From positions 1 to 13,533 of the forward strand of contig JALGWK010000086.1 in assembly GCA_025774205.1 (NCBI GenBank): DNA of 13,533 bases. Reading direction: 5' to 3'. Shown here piece by piece: positions 1 through 6,762 of this stretch. The notes beneath the pieces are model-generated. The model saw nothing but the letters and a program-made list of their open reading frames with translations. It did not search any database and was not told the DNA's origin. Made by a program: the position numbers and the translations under genes. The DNA is from a bacterium. Its GTDB lineage: Bacteria > Blakebacterota > Blakebacteria > Blakebacterales > Blakebacteraceae. The stretch's first letter is position 1. The number at the start of each line of letters is the position of its first letter.

Positions 1-190
1 GCGGCAGTTCCTCGCGCGCCGTCTCTTCCCACTCCGGCAGGAGATCGGGTTTCTCCGGTTTTTCGGCCCGGTTCAGCCGCAGAACCGTCAGGATCGCTGT
101 CTCGGCGGCGGTGTAGGCGCCTGAGAGCAGCACCAGCAGGAGAATGAATAACACCTCCATGACCGGCTCGATCATGATCACGGGAGGCAT
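1..190 (-). CDS. CNNM/CorC (HlyC) family membrane protein, N-terminal part only
   Basis: Reading starts at ATG 190-188 and runs off the left edge, so only the first 63 codons are visible. After a short N-terminus there is one hydrophobic segment (about residues 11-24) running into the signature SGAYTAAETAIL, which matches the start of the CNNM (DUF21) transmembrane domain, where a 'SG..E-A' pattern near the end of the first helix is typical. Family members are inner-membrane proteins with a DUF21 domain, two CBS domains and a CorC/HlyC domain, and are linked to Mg2+/Co2+ efflux or resistance. The ATG overlaps the ybeY stop (TAATG), suggesting translational coupling, and a CNNM/CorC gene directly after ybeY is a common arrangement. 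After the first helix the sequence turns charged and Pro/Glu-rich, so the next membrane segments must lie outside the window. The family call rests on a short piece and on context. Confidence 0.7.
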   Translation of the reverse strand, partial: MPPVIMIEPVMEVLFILLLVLLSGAYTAAETAILTVLRLNRAEKPEKPDLLPEWEETAREELP

Positions 191-675
191 TACGTCGCTC
201 CCAGGATTGGCTCGGTCCAGACCGATACGAACGATTCCTGACGCTCCCTCATCTGATCAGCCTCGGCCGGTGTGCCGGTGTCGGTGTATCCGAGCAGATG
301 CAGCAGCCCGTGGATGATCAGTCTCCGGAGTTCCTCATCGATCGTGACTTCGTATTCCGGTGCCTGCCGCTCCGCCTGGGATATATCGATATACACCTCT
401 CCCTCCACCAGCGAGGGGGTCTTCTCCTCCCTGAGATCAAAGGCGATGCAGTCGGTCGGTCCTTCCCGTTCGAGCCATTCGAGGTTCAGTTCCGCGATGC
501 GATCGTCGCCGCAGAACACGAGGTCGACTTCTCCCGTTCTGACCCCTTCAGCCTCCAGGACATGAGCCGACAGGGCTGACACTGCGCTGAGAGAGAGCTC
601 TGGCAATCGGGACAGGTCTTCAGAGTCGTCCCGATGCACCCGTATTTCGACCGATGAAGGATCGGGGTCACTCAT
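190..675 (-). CDS. ybeY: YbeY, rRNA maturation endoribonuclease, with Asp as third metal ligand
   Basis: YbeY is a cytoplasmic metal-dependent single-strand RNase involved in 16S rRNA 3' end maturation and 70S quality control. The protein has 161 residues, the usual family length. It has the family block EGPTDCIAFDL (71-81), the strand-helix EVYIDIS followed by EEL-RL, and the metal site HGLLHLLGYTD (122-132). His122 and His126 are the first two ligands. The third position, normally His in a GYDH motif, is Asp132 here. As I recall, an Asp at this place is common in Bacteroidota YbeY proteins, so the enzyme is probably active. The start overlaps the last 8 bases of the upstream HD gene and the stop overlaps the next ATG, so it sits in the middle of a tightly packed operon with phoH, its usual partner (the E. 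coli ybeZ-ybeY pair). Confidence 0.93.
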   Translation of the reverse strand: MSDPDPSSVEIRVHRDDSEDLSRLPELSLSAVSALSAHVLEAEGVRTGEVDLVFCGDDRIAELNLEWLEREGPTDCIAFDLREEKTPSLVEGEVYIDISQAERQAPEYEVTIDEELRRLIIHGLLHLLGYTDTGTPAEADQMRERQESFVSVWTEPILGAT

Positions 676-1996
676 CAGGCGACTTCTCTCCGTTCCCGCT
701 GTTTTTTTCCGCCGCTTTCTTCAGGACTTCATCCCGATCGGGGTAATCGATCCGGTGATGGAACCGGCTGGTCAGGACATTCACGAAAGCCTCCTGCACC
801 AGGCGAAGCTCACGCAGGGTGATCGGACACTCATCCAGTTCGCCATCCTCGAAGCGTTGTTCGACGAGTTCCTGCACCATCATTCGGAACCGTCGGGGAC
901 TCGGATTATCAACTACCCGGCTGGCGGCTTCGACCGCGTCGGCGAGCATGACGATGCCGGTCTCGACCGACTGCGGTTTCGGCCCCGGATAGCGGAAGTC
1001 ATCCTCGAGGACCTTCTCCCCTTCTTTCGCCTCCTCGACCGCCTTGAGATAGAAGTAGGTCATCGTCGCGGTGCCGTGGTGTTCGGGTATGAAGGCCTTG
1101 ATCGCGTCAGGCAGCCGGTGTTCGTCGGCCAGTTCGATTCCCTCCTTCACATGGGTCAGGACGATGAGGGAGCTCATGGTGGGCGCCAGTTTCTCGTGGG
1201 GGTTCAGACCCTGCTGGTTCTCCACAAAGTACTCCGGCTTGTTTATCTTGCCGACATCGTGGAAGTAGGCACCAGCCCTCGTCAGCAGTTCATTGGCGCC
1301 GCACGCTTCAGCTGCCGCGGCACTCATCTCAGCCATCATGAGAGAATGCTGGTACGTGCCGGGGGCTCGCATGGCGAGCTGTCGCATCAGCGGGTGATTC
1401 AGGTCAGAGAGTTCGAGCAGGGAGATGTTGGTCGAGAAATTGAGGAGCCCCTCGAAGATCGGCAGGAGTCCCATCGTGATCACCACGCTCAAGGCGCCGT
1501 TCGCGGCTCCGTAGATCAGGCTGACATTGAGCACTTCCGCCGAACTGAACCGGAGCAGTTCCACCGCCAGGATACTGACCAGGTAGACGAGCGGCACGAC
1601 CCAGAGGGCACGATAGAAATGGCTCCGCTTCCTGACATGGCTGACAGCGAAGACGCCGGCAGCTCCCGCGACGGTATGGACCAGGGCACTCTGGAAATCA
1701 AATCCGAGTACTGATCCGAGCAGGAAACCGATCACCGCCGCCGTCATCAGCCCGACCCCGGTATCGAACAGGATGGTGAGCAGCATGGTCGCGACCGCCA
1801 CCGGGGCGAGATAGACGCTGAGGACACTGCTCTCCCGCAGGAGATAGATCAGGGCGAGTTCGATCGCCACGACAGCCGCCAGCATTATCATCTTCCGGTG
1901 GTCGCGCAGGAGCGTCTTCCGATGATCGCTGAGCCAGACGATAAAGACGGCCAGGATGAGGATGATGAGCAGGATCCTGGCCAGCCAGGTCCTCAA
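668..1996 (-). CDS. pgpH: 7TM plus HD-domain half of a PgpH-type c-di-AMP phosphodiesterase (separate ORF)
   Basis: These 442 residues carry the C-terminal two thirds of a 7TMR-HD protein. The first 180 residues are a run of hydrophobic helices (the 7TM bundle). The HD phosphohydrolase follows: His217 in GTYQHSLM, His246-Asp247 in AYFHDVGK, His282 in THVKEG, His306-His307 in PEHHGT and Asp353 in MLADAVEAASR, with the family markers FVENQ and FRYPGPKPQ. Characterised relatives (Listeria PgpH) cleave cyclic di-AMP to pApA on the cytoplasmic face. The N-terminal anchor and extracytoplasmic domain are encoded just upstream in another frame (1993-2874). The frame is open only from 2020, so TTG 1996-1994 is the likely start; it overlaps the upstream TGA as TTGA, with a possible GGTGG ribosome site six bases before it. 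Either two coupled genes act together or one gene has been broken, by a small deletion or a sequence error. The catalytic half looks complete. Confidence 0.85.
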   Translation of the reverse strand: MRTWLARILLIILILAVFIVWLSDHRKTLLRDHRKMIMLAAVVAIELALIYLLRESSVLSVYLAPVAVATMLLTILFDTGVGLMTAAVIGFLLGSVLGFDFQSALVHTVAGAAGVFAVSHVRKRSHFYRALWVVPLVYLVSILAVELLRFSSAEVLNVSLIYGAANGALSVVITMGLLPIFEGLLNFSTNISLLELSDLNHPLMRQLAMRAPGTYQHSLMMAEMSAAAAEACGANELLTRAGAYFHDVGKINKPEYFVENQQGLNPHEKLAPTMSSLIVLTHVKEGIELADEHRLPDAIKAFIPEHHGTATMTYFYLKAVEEAKEGEKVLEDDFRYPGPKPQSVETGIVMLADAVEAASRVVDNPSPRRFRMMVQELVEQRFEDGELDECPITLRELRLVQEAFVNVLTSRFHHRIDYPDRDEVLKKAAEKNSGNGEKSPDE

Positions 1997-2874
1997 TATC
2001 GGCCACCAGGAACGATCCGTTCATCCAGCAGGACGGTACCCTTGAAGAGGGGTACTTCGTTGGCGGCTCCCACCCGCCTTCTCTCGGTCCGGTCCGTATC
2101 CAGGATAAGGTTGGGCAGCAGCACCGCGCGGGTCAGTTCGAATCCCGCCGTAATCAGCCGAATGTCAGCACCGGGCAGGTTGTTTCGAAGCATGTTCGCC
2201 AGTGAGGCGAATACCTGCTCCATCTCCACGACGACACTCAGTCGCTGAGCGATCTCGTTCTCCCCGGTGTCGACCGTCACCAGGTCGTCCGTGAGTTCCC
2301 GCAGCGGTTCTTTCGAAGCGACGATACCGATCGAGAAATAGTGGGCCACACCCTGCTCGGTCGCGGTCCGCAGGGAGTCGAGTCGCTGGGTCGCGAGAGT
2401 GAGCCGGTACTCATCCGTCAGAATAGTGGTGTCACCCCGGTAGAGATAGATCAGCGACTCCTCCGTCAGATCGGGCGCGAGCTGCTGGAATCCGGCGATG
2501 ACCTGGGAATCACTTTCCGCCCTGGTAAGCAGGGTCGAAAGGGAATCAAGAAGGGAGGCGAGCAGGACGGTCTGCTGGATCTCGATCGCCTGATCCAGTT
2601 CAAGGACGGGTGGGACACCCCGGCGGGCCGCGTTACGCTGCTCCGCCAGTTCCTCATTGCTCCTCAGAATGTGGAAGGTGAAGGGGGCGACGACCGTCTC
2701 CAGGGCAATGTCACCCGCGTTCAGCGAATACCGGAAAGCCTGCCGCGTCGGGAAGAGCATCGCGATAAAAGCGATCAGCAGCACTCCGGTTACCCAGGGG
2801 ATGAGATCGAGGGTCTTTTCCGGCCCTGTTTCGATGCTCGTACGCTCTACCTTCTTCTCCGATGTCGATTTCAT
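1993..2874 (-). CDS. pgpH: Extracytoplasmic (7TMR-HDED) N-terminal half of the PgpH-type protein
   Basis: The 293-residue product starts with a cytoplasmic tail, one membrane helix (about 24-43, IPWVTGVLLIAFIAML) and then a large soluble domain. The family hallmarks of the 7TMR-HD extracytoplasmic domain are present: APFTFHILRSNEEL just after the helix, then RRGVPPVLELDQ, and at the end RRRVGAANEV followed by KGTVLLDERIVPGG. In intact relatives this last element ('GE-IV-G') is followed by about 20 more residues and the first of the seven helices. Here it ends after two residues (RY) with a TGA, and the helices continue in the -1 frame. The combined length with the next ORF (735 residues) is that of a normal single-chain family member. 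The start ATG lies 11 bases after phoH, with GAGG about nine bases upstream of it. The extracytoplasmic domain is thought to sense an unknown ligand. Confidence 0.8.
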   Translation of the reverse strand: MKSTSEKKVERTSIETGPEKTLDLIPWVTGVLLIAFIAMLFPTRQAFRYSLNAGDIALETVVAPFTFHILRSNEELAEQRNAARRGVPPVLELDQAIEIQQTVLLASLLDSLSTLLTRAESDSQVIAGFQQLAPDLTEESLIYLYRGDTTILTDEYRLTLATQRLDSLRTATEQGVAHYFSIGIVASKEPLRELTDDLVTVDTGENEIAQRLSVVVEMEQVFASLANMLRNNLPGADIRLITAGFELTRAVLLPNLILDTDRTERRRVGAANEVPLFKGTVLLDERIVPGGRY

Positions 2875-2885
2875 ACGCTCATGCC

Positions 2886-3839
2886 TCAGAGTCCCCGATC
2901 CTGGTAGGCGCGCAGTATCGCACGCACGAGCCGGTGCCGAACCACGTCCTTCTCGGTCAGATAGATGAAGGCGATACCTTCGACCGACATCAGGATCTCC
3001 TGGATGTGGATCAGACCGCTCGTGACCTCGGCGGGAAGATCGACCTGGGTGATATCCCCGGTCACGATCGCCTGGGAATTCACTCCCAGGCGGGTCAGGA
3101 ACATCTTCATCTGGGTCGGAGTCGTGTTCTGTGCCTCATCAAGGATGACGAACGAGTTGTTCAGGTTCCGGCCTCGCATGAAGGCGAGTGGCAGCACCTC
3201 GATCGTATGACTCTCGAGCTGCTTATGGAGACGTTCGGGCGGGATCATCTCCATCAGGGCGTCGTAGAGGGGGCGGAGGTACGGATCGATCTTTTCCTTC
3301 ATGTCGCCGGGCAGGAAACCGAGGCTCTCGCCGGCCTCCACCGCCGGTCTGGCAAGTACGATGCGCTGGACCTGCCGAGCGCTCAGGGCCTTGACGGCCA
3401 TCGCCACCGCCAGGTAGGTCTTCCCGGTCCCGGCCGGGCCGATCGACATCACGATGTCATTGTTCTCGACTGCCTGCAGGTACTGGTACTGACCCGCGGT
3501 TCGCGGATAGATACGCCGTTTCTTGTTCGTGAGAAGTACTGTCAGGTCCTGGTAATTGTCGGGTACCGCCCGCTCCCGCTCCGATTCCTCCAGGAGAATC
3601 TTCAGCTCCTCCCCGGTAAACCCGTCTCTGCCCTTCAGACGGTGGAGCATCACCCCGATCACCTCGAGCAGCCGGTTCACTTCAGGGCCGGGTCCTTCGA
3701 TGAGGAGTTCACGATCCCGACCAACCAGCTTCACGTCCTCGAAAAAGTCTTCGAGCAGACGGAGATTGGCATCCTGCACGCCGAAGAAACGCGCCGGATC
3801 AACTTCTATGGGGATGCGGTTGCTGACGATCTGTTTCAT
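2886..3839 (-). CDS. phoH: PhoH-like ATPase (PhoH/YbeZ)
   Basis: PhoH is a cytoplasmic P-loop NTPase related to the helicase SF1 core and works with YbeY in RNA metabolism. The 317-residue protein, read from ATG 3839, shows an N-terminal domain (about 1-100) and then the ATPase core: Walker A GPAGTGKT (134-141), ARPAVEAGESLGFLPGD (163-179), Walker B VILDEAQN with Asp234-Glu235, and the sensor stretch VTGDITQVDLP. Length and motif order are those of the family. The frame stays open upstream to TTG 3905, but those 22 extra codons fall in a GC-rich hairpin and look like leader, and MKQIVSNRIPIEV is a normal PhoH start. Only a weak AAGG precedes that ATG, two bases away. phoH is followed after 11 bases by the 7TMR-HD gene and then ybeY, a widely conserved order. 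Confidence 0.95.
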   Translation of the reverse strand: MKQIVSNRIPIEVDPARFFGVQDANLRLLEDFFEDVKLVGRDRELLIEGPGPEVNRLLEVIGVMLHRLKGRDGFTGEELKILLEESERERAVPDNYQDLTVLLTNKKRRIYPRTAGQYQYLQAVENNDIVMSIGPAGTGKTYLAVAMAVKALSARQVQRIVLARPAVEAGESLGFLPGDMKEKIDPYLRPLYDALMEMIPPERLHKQLESHTIEVLPLAFMRGRNLNNSFVILDEAQNTTPTQMKMFLTRLGVNSQAIVTGDITQVDLPAEVTSGLIHIQEILMSVEGIAFIYLTEKDVVRHRLVRAILRAYQDRGL

Positions 3840-3840
3840 T

Positions 3841-3911
3841 GCCTTAAGAGGCAGGGCGGAAATAGTAAACGCCCTTACCGGGGGGTAGAAATACCCCCCG
3901 GGCAAGAGCGT
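3841..3911 (-). promoter_or_regulatory. Structured phoH leader with a perfect 10-bp hairpin and two smaller stems
   Basis: Between the LysM gene and the phoH ATG three inverted repeats sit side by side. The strongest is 3878-3887 pairing with 3892-3901: ten perfect pairs, eight of them GC, around a 4-base loop (TTTC on the minus strand, GAAA on the plus strand). Shorter matches outside it (CGC/GCG and CTT/AAG at 3870-3876 and 3903-3911) lengthen it with mismatches. Next come 3853-3858 with 3870-3875 (six pairs, loop 11) and 3841-3844 with 3849-3852 (four pairs, almost touching the ATG). The second stem shares bases with the extension of the first, so they could be alternatives. No T-run follows on either strand, so an ordinary intrinsic terminator is unlikely. 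An attenuator, an RNA processing site or a 3' stabiliser for the upstream mRNA are possible. Confidence 0.5.
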
Positions 3912-3934
3912 TCATTTCGACACCCCGTTCAGGG

Positions 3935-4429
3935 TCAAGGACGAATGATCGTAAAGACCTGCCTCGGGTAGATCAGGTCAGGATCCTTGATCTTGTCCTT
4001 GTTGGCCTCGTAGATGTCCGGCCACTTGAAGGGGTCGTTGTAGATGTAATCCTTCTTCGCGATGTTCCACAGGCAGTCCCCCTTGATGACCGTGTAGGTC
4101 TCGGGGAACTTGACCCGCTCGAGTTCATCCTGAACCCGACGAATTTCTCCCTGCGTCGAAGAAACCTGCTGGTTCAGACCGGTGATCTCCCGACGGACCG
4201 CGCTGATCTGGCGATCCAGGTCGGAGATCTGACGTCTGACATCAGCGATCTGCGATTCGAGGTCGCTGATGCGAGCACTCGCGGCAGCTTCACGCTGGTT
4301 ACAGGCGTCGAGGGCGGCCTGCCACTCTTCGAGCGTCATCTTGTCCTGCTGCGCGTTGGCCTGGGATGCGGTACCCACCACCAGAACTCCCAGAACCGTA
4401 ACGGACAGGATCGTGCGCAATGCTTTCAT
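3935..4429 (-). CDS. Secreted coiled-coil protein with C-terminal LysM domain
   Basis: The 164-residue product has a clear Sec signal peptide (MKALRTILSV followed by a hydrophobic core and ANA-QQ, cleavage near residue 26). About 75 residues of heptad-rich coiled coil follow (31-107, repeated R-QISDLDRQIS-type units), then a LysM domain (about 111-164: YTVIKGDCLWNIAKK, then PDIYEANKDKIKDPDLIYP). LysM binds peptidoglycan glycan chains, so a periplasmic, wall-attached protein is expected. The LysM shows the expanded form with KDYIYNDPFKWP between the first strand-helix and the second helix, seen in many Gram-negative LysM lipoproteins. AGGTGA four bases before the ATG and AAAGGAG further upstream support the start. 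The gene begins 17 bases after the small lipoprotein gene, which also encodes a coiled coil, so the two may act as a pair. The exact role is unknown. Confidence 0.85.
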   Translation of the reverse strand: MKALRTILSVTVLGVLVVGTASQANAQQDKMTLEEWQAALDACNQREAAASARISDLESQIADVRRQISDLDRQISAVRREITGLNQQVSSTQGEIRRVQDELERVKFPETYTVIKGDCLWNIAKKDYIYNDPFKWPDIYEANKDKIKDPDLIYPRQVFTIIRP

Positions 4430-4446
4430 GCTCTCACCTCTCCTTT

Positions 4447-4806
4447 CTACCGGTCACCGGGAGGGGGCGGCGGAGGCGTTCCCCTCTCACGCTCAATGCG
4501 ATCCATCTCGGCCCTGGTCTGCTGCACTTCACCCCGCAGCTGATTCAGCCGGCTTTCGACGGAGGCCTTCTCACGATTGACTTCCTGAAGTGTACGCTGC
4601 TTCTGGGCCAGCTCTGCCTGAACCTGAGCCAGCTCAGCCTCCTTCTCCGTCACAGTCTGTTCGGCCTTGTCGGCCGCGGCGCAGGCTTCCTGCAGCTGCG
4701 TCAACTGTTCCGCATCAGGCCGCTTGGTACACCCTGTCAGAATCGTCCCTGACAGAAGAAGCACCGCGAGGAAGCCGGTTCCTACCAGCTTCTGGGCCTT
4801 GCCCAT
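4447..4806 (-). CDS. Small coiled-coil lipoprotein
   Basis: I read 119 residues from ATG 4806-4804: MGKAQKLVG, a hydrophobic segment, and the lipobox LTGC, so the mature protein starts at a lipidated Cys. From there on it is almost pure Ala/Glu/Gln/Leu coiled coil (ACAAADKAEQ, then Leu/Val heptads), ending in a short RGTPPPPPPGDR tail. It has no catalytic domain. The build recalls Lpp- or OmpA-linker-type spacers between outer membrane and wall, but I see no close family match. Two other starts exist in frame (GTG/ATG further up at 4830 and 4812); AGGAGG stands six bases before 4806, the right distance, and touches the 4812 ATG directly. It is the first gene after the promoter at 4945-4972 and is followed closely by the LysM gene. 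Confidence 0.8.
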   Translation of the reverse strand: MGKAQKLVGTGFLAVLLLSGTILTGCTKRPDAEQLTQLQEACAAADKAEQTVTEKEAELAQVQAELAQKQRTLQEVNREKASVESRLNQLRGEVQQTRAEMDRIERERGTPPPPPPGDR

Positions 4807-4812
4807 GGGCAT

Positions 4813-4818
4813 CCTCCT
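4813..4818 (-). promoter_or_regulatory. Ribosome binding site that decides the lipoprotein start
   Basis: Minus-strand AGGAGG is a perfect Shine-Dalgarno core. The order is AGGAGG, ATGCCC, ATG. The spacing of six bases points to the second ATG (4806-4804) and makes the adjacent ATG (4812) and the more distal 4830 start unlikely. Confidence 0.75.
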
Positions 4819-4833
4819 ATGAGTCACCATTCC

Positions 4834-4884
4834 GGAATCTGACCGACAATGAAGTCCTACTTGGAAACCCCATAGTCAGATTCC
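4834..4884 (-). repeat. Perfect 10-bp inverted repeat in the lipoprotein mRNA leader
   Basis: GGAATCTGAC at 4834-4843 is the exact reverse complement of GTCAGATTCC at 4875-4884, with 31 bases between the arms. It lies between the predicted promoter and the lipoprotein start, inside the 5' untranslated leader. The near arm ends about 15 bases before the AGGAGG. It could form a stem with a long loop in the RNA or be a binding site for a dimeric regulator. Chance cannot be excluded. Confidence 0.4.
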
Positions 4885-4944
4885 AACATTCCAAAGACCT
4901 GTAACTGCCAGAGTACAACAATCCTTGCAGGTACAGCGAGAATC

Positions 4945-4972
4945 ATACTAGCCAACCAACAATCCCCGTCAA
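4945..4972 (-). promoter_or_regulatory. Sigma70-like promoter for the lipoprotein-LysM-phoH operon
   Basis: On the minus strand TTGACG (4972-4967) is followed after 16 bases by TAGTAT (4950-4945). A shifted alternative -10, TATGAT (4947-4942), has a 19-base spacer. The transcript would start near 4938 and carry about 130 bases of leader before the lipoprotein ATG. The surrounding intergenic DNA is clearly more AT-rich than the genes, as expected for a promoter region. Confidence 0.5.
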
Positions 4973-5069
4973 GGCAAAACAGGACAAAAAACACTGAAAT
5001 TGCGTTCTATCTCGCCTCTCCCATTACTACTTAGACTGATGACCGAATGTTCCGTTGTATGGAATCACC

Positions 5070-5099
5070 CCGGATCGCCCGGGATCATTCCTGATCCGG
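5070..5099 (-). terminator. Weak hairpin downstream of aspS, possible transcript end
   Basis: About 20 bases past the aspS stop two overlapping stems can form: a six-pair stem GGATCA/TGATCC with a 4-base loop (5082-5097), or a seven-pair stem CCGGATC/GATCCGG (5070-5076 with 5093-5099). No T-run follows on the minus strand, so it is not a standard intrinsic terminator. The position alone suggests a 3' end signal. Confidence 0.3.
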
Positions 5100-6427
5100 T
5101 CCACCTCGGTCCACTATTATTGTACCTCTTCCCCCCGACCTGTATTCGATCTCAGGTCGAGTCCCAGTTCAGCCAGCTGGTCGGCTGCCACCACGGCCGG
5201 ACTGCCATCCATCAGTGAGAGGGCGCTGGTGGTCTTGGGAAAGGCGATCACTTCCCGCAGTGAAGCAGAACCGGTCAGGAGCATCATCAGCCGGTCGAAA
5301 CCGAAGGCGATGCCGCCATGGGGCGGCGCGCCGTACCGGAGGGCCTCGAGGAGGAATCCGAATCGTTCTTCGGCCTCCCCGGGAGGCATTCCCAGCAACC
5401 CGAAGATCGCGGACTGTTCACGCAACCGATGGTTCCTGATACTGCCGCCGGCGATCTCGAAACCGTTGAGCACCACATCGTAGGCCCGCGCTTTCAGCCC
5501 CAGGATGGCCTGACGCAATTCTTCCGGGTATCCGCCTTCCTGGCCTGAGGTCTCGAGCTCATCGGTCAGCCGGACCAGTTCGGCGGGTTCGGCGGCGGAT
5601 GTGAAGGGGTGATGGACCGCGACCATCCGGCCTTCATCCTCGTCCCAGTCGAGCAGGGGAAATTCCCGCACCCAGGTGAACCGGAAGATCCCCTCGGGGA
5701 TCAGGTCGAGCCGGCGCGCCATCTCGAGTCGGAGAGCTCCCAGCGCGGCAAGAGCGATCGATCTCTGGTCGGCTACCAGGATGATCAGATCGCCATCAGA
5801 AGCCGCAAAACGGGTGATCAGGGATGCCTTCTCCTCGTCGGAGAGGAACTTGGCCACTCGGCCCTCCAGAGTTCCCTCCGCCACCAGGAGGGGAACGGCT
5901 CCTTTGGCCCCATAGACCTGCGCGATCCCGACCAGCTCGTCGACGTTCTTCCGGCTGAACTCTCCCACCCCGGGCGCGCGGAGACCGGACACGATACCGC
6001 CCTGTTCCAGCACACCACGGAAAACCTTGAACTCGCATTCCGGGAAGAGGTCGGAGGCATCTTCCAGTTCCATCGCAAAGCGGAGGTCAGGCCGGTCGGT
6101 GCCGAACCGACTCATCGCCTCCGCATAGGTGAGACGCGGGAAGGGCGTGGGTACATCGATGCCGCGGACTTCGCGCACCAGCGTGACGAGATACTCTTCC
6201 ACGACTTCGAGCACGTCTTCTTCGTCCACGAAGGACATCTCGACATCGACCTGGGTGAACTCGGGCTGGCGGTCAGCCCGGAGGTCCTCGTCCCGGAAAC
6301 AGCGGACGATCTGCATGTAGCGATCGAATCCGGCCATCATCAGCAGCTGCTTGTACTGCTGGGGAGACTGGGGGAGCGCGAAGAACCGCCCGTGATGGAG
6401 GCGGCTCGGCACGAGATAGTCACGGGC

Positions 6428-6438
6428 TCCCTCCTCCG
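6428..6438 (-). other. Second aspS junction: loss of class II motif 1
   Basis: At this point the frame reading [11 protein letters not shown] ends its match to AspRS and the frame reading [11 protein letters not shown] begins. The minus-strand sequence is CTGCAGCGGAGGAGGGAGCC. Short GGAGG repeats sit exactly at the join, as expected if a deletion ran between small direct repeats. About 33 conserved codons and the frame are lost. Confidence 0.7.
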
Positions 6439-6753
6439 CTGCAGCGGGGGGCGACGGAGATCCAGGTACCGGTATTTCAGGGCGAGTTCCTCACTCGCCG
6501 TCGCTTCCTCGTCGACCACGAAAGGCGGGGTCTCGGTTCCGGCCAGCTCCGCCACGGAAACGGCCTGGACCTCGCAGCCGCCGGTCGGCATCCCGGGGTT
6601 GACCGCCTCCCCGGGCCGCTCCCGGATGACGCCGGTCACCTGAAGGACATCCTCCAGCCTGGCTGCCTTCGCGACCTCCAGTCCGACCGGCCCGTCGGAT
6701 GGATCCACGGCGACCTGGATGACGCCCCATCGGTCCCGCAGATCGATGAAGAT

Positions 6754-6762
6754 CATCCCGCC
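6754..6762 (-). other. First aspS junction: GGCGGGATG at a short deletion
   Basis: The minus strand reads GTGGCGGGATGATC. GTG-GCG-GGA fits Val-Ala-Gly of 'VAGW', while GGG-ATG-ATC fits Gly-Met-Ile of 'GGMIFIDLRD', so GGCGGGATG can serve as either end. An intact gene with the usual W-V-x-RRRDHG between them could carry this 9-mer twice, and recombination or misjoining between the copies would remove about 31 bases. The length is inferred from family spacing, not seen. Confidence 0.6.

Larger units (their letters stand above)
4807..5116. other. 310-base intergenic region between aspS and the lipoprotein operon
   Basis: The region is non-coding on both strands as far as I can see. It holds, from right to left, the aspS 3' hairpin area (about 5070-5099), an AT-richer stretch with an A6 run at 4986-4991, the putative minus-strand promoter (4945-4972) and the leader with a 10-bp inverted repeat. 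The short plus-strand frames in it lack a ribosome site and look random. I recognise no tRNA or small-RNA family. Confidence 0.6.

Noticed and set aside
755-1714. 319-codon plus-strand frame opposite the HD gene
   Set aside because: It lies fully antisense to the conserved 7TM-HD protein and has no recognisable motif; it results from codon bias on the other strand.
2886-3905. PhoH start at TTG 3905
   Set aside because: The 22 extra residues are encoded by the hairpin leader and look unlike any PhoH N-terminus; ATG 3839 gives a normal start.
2862-3971. 369-codon plus-strand frame opposite phoH
   Set aside because: It mirrors phoH codon for codon over most of its length, its product is His/Asp/Arg-rich without domains, and it has no ribosome site. 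It is a shadow of a GC-rich gene.
5609-6643. 344-codon plus-strand frame opposite aspS
   Set aside because: Antisense to aspS and of similar biased composition. It crosses the second aspS junction, so it cannot support that junction as an evolved feature.
6340-6756. A separate 138-residue gene starting with MIFIDLRDRWGV
   Set aside because: Its first two thirds are the AspRS OB fold out of frame with its proper start, and its end (after LQRR) is nonsense in that frame. It is a fragment of aspS.
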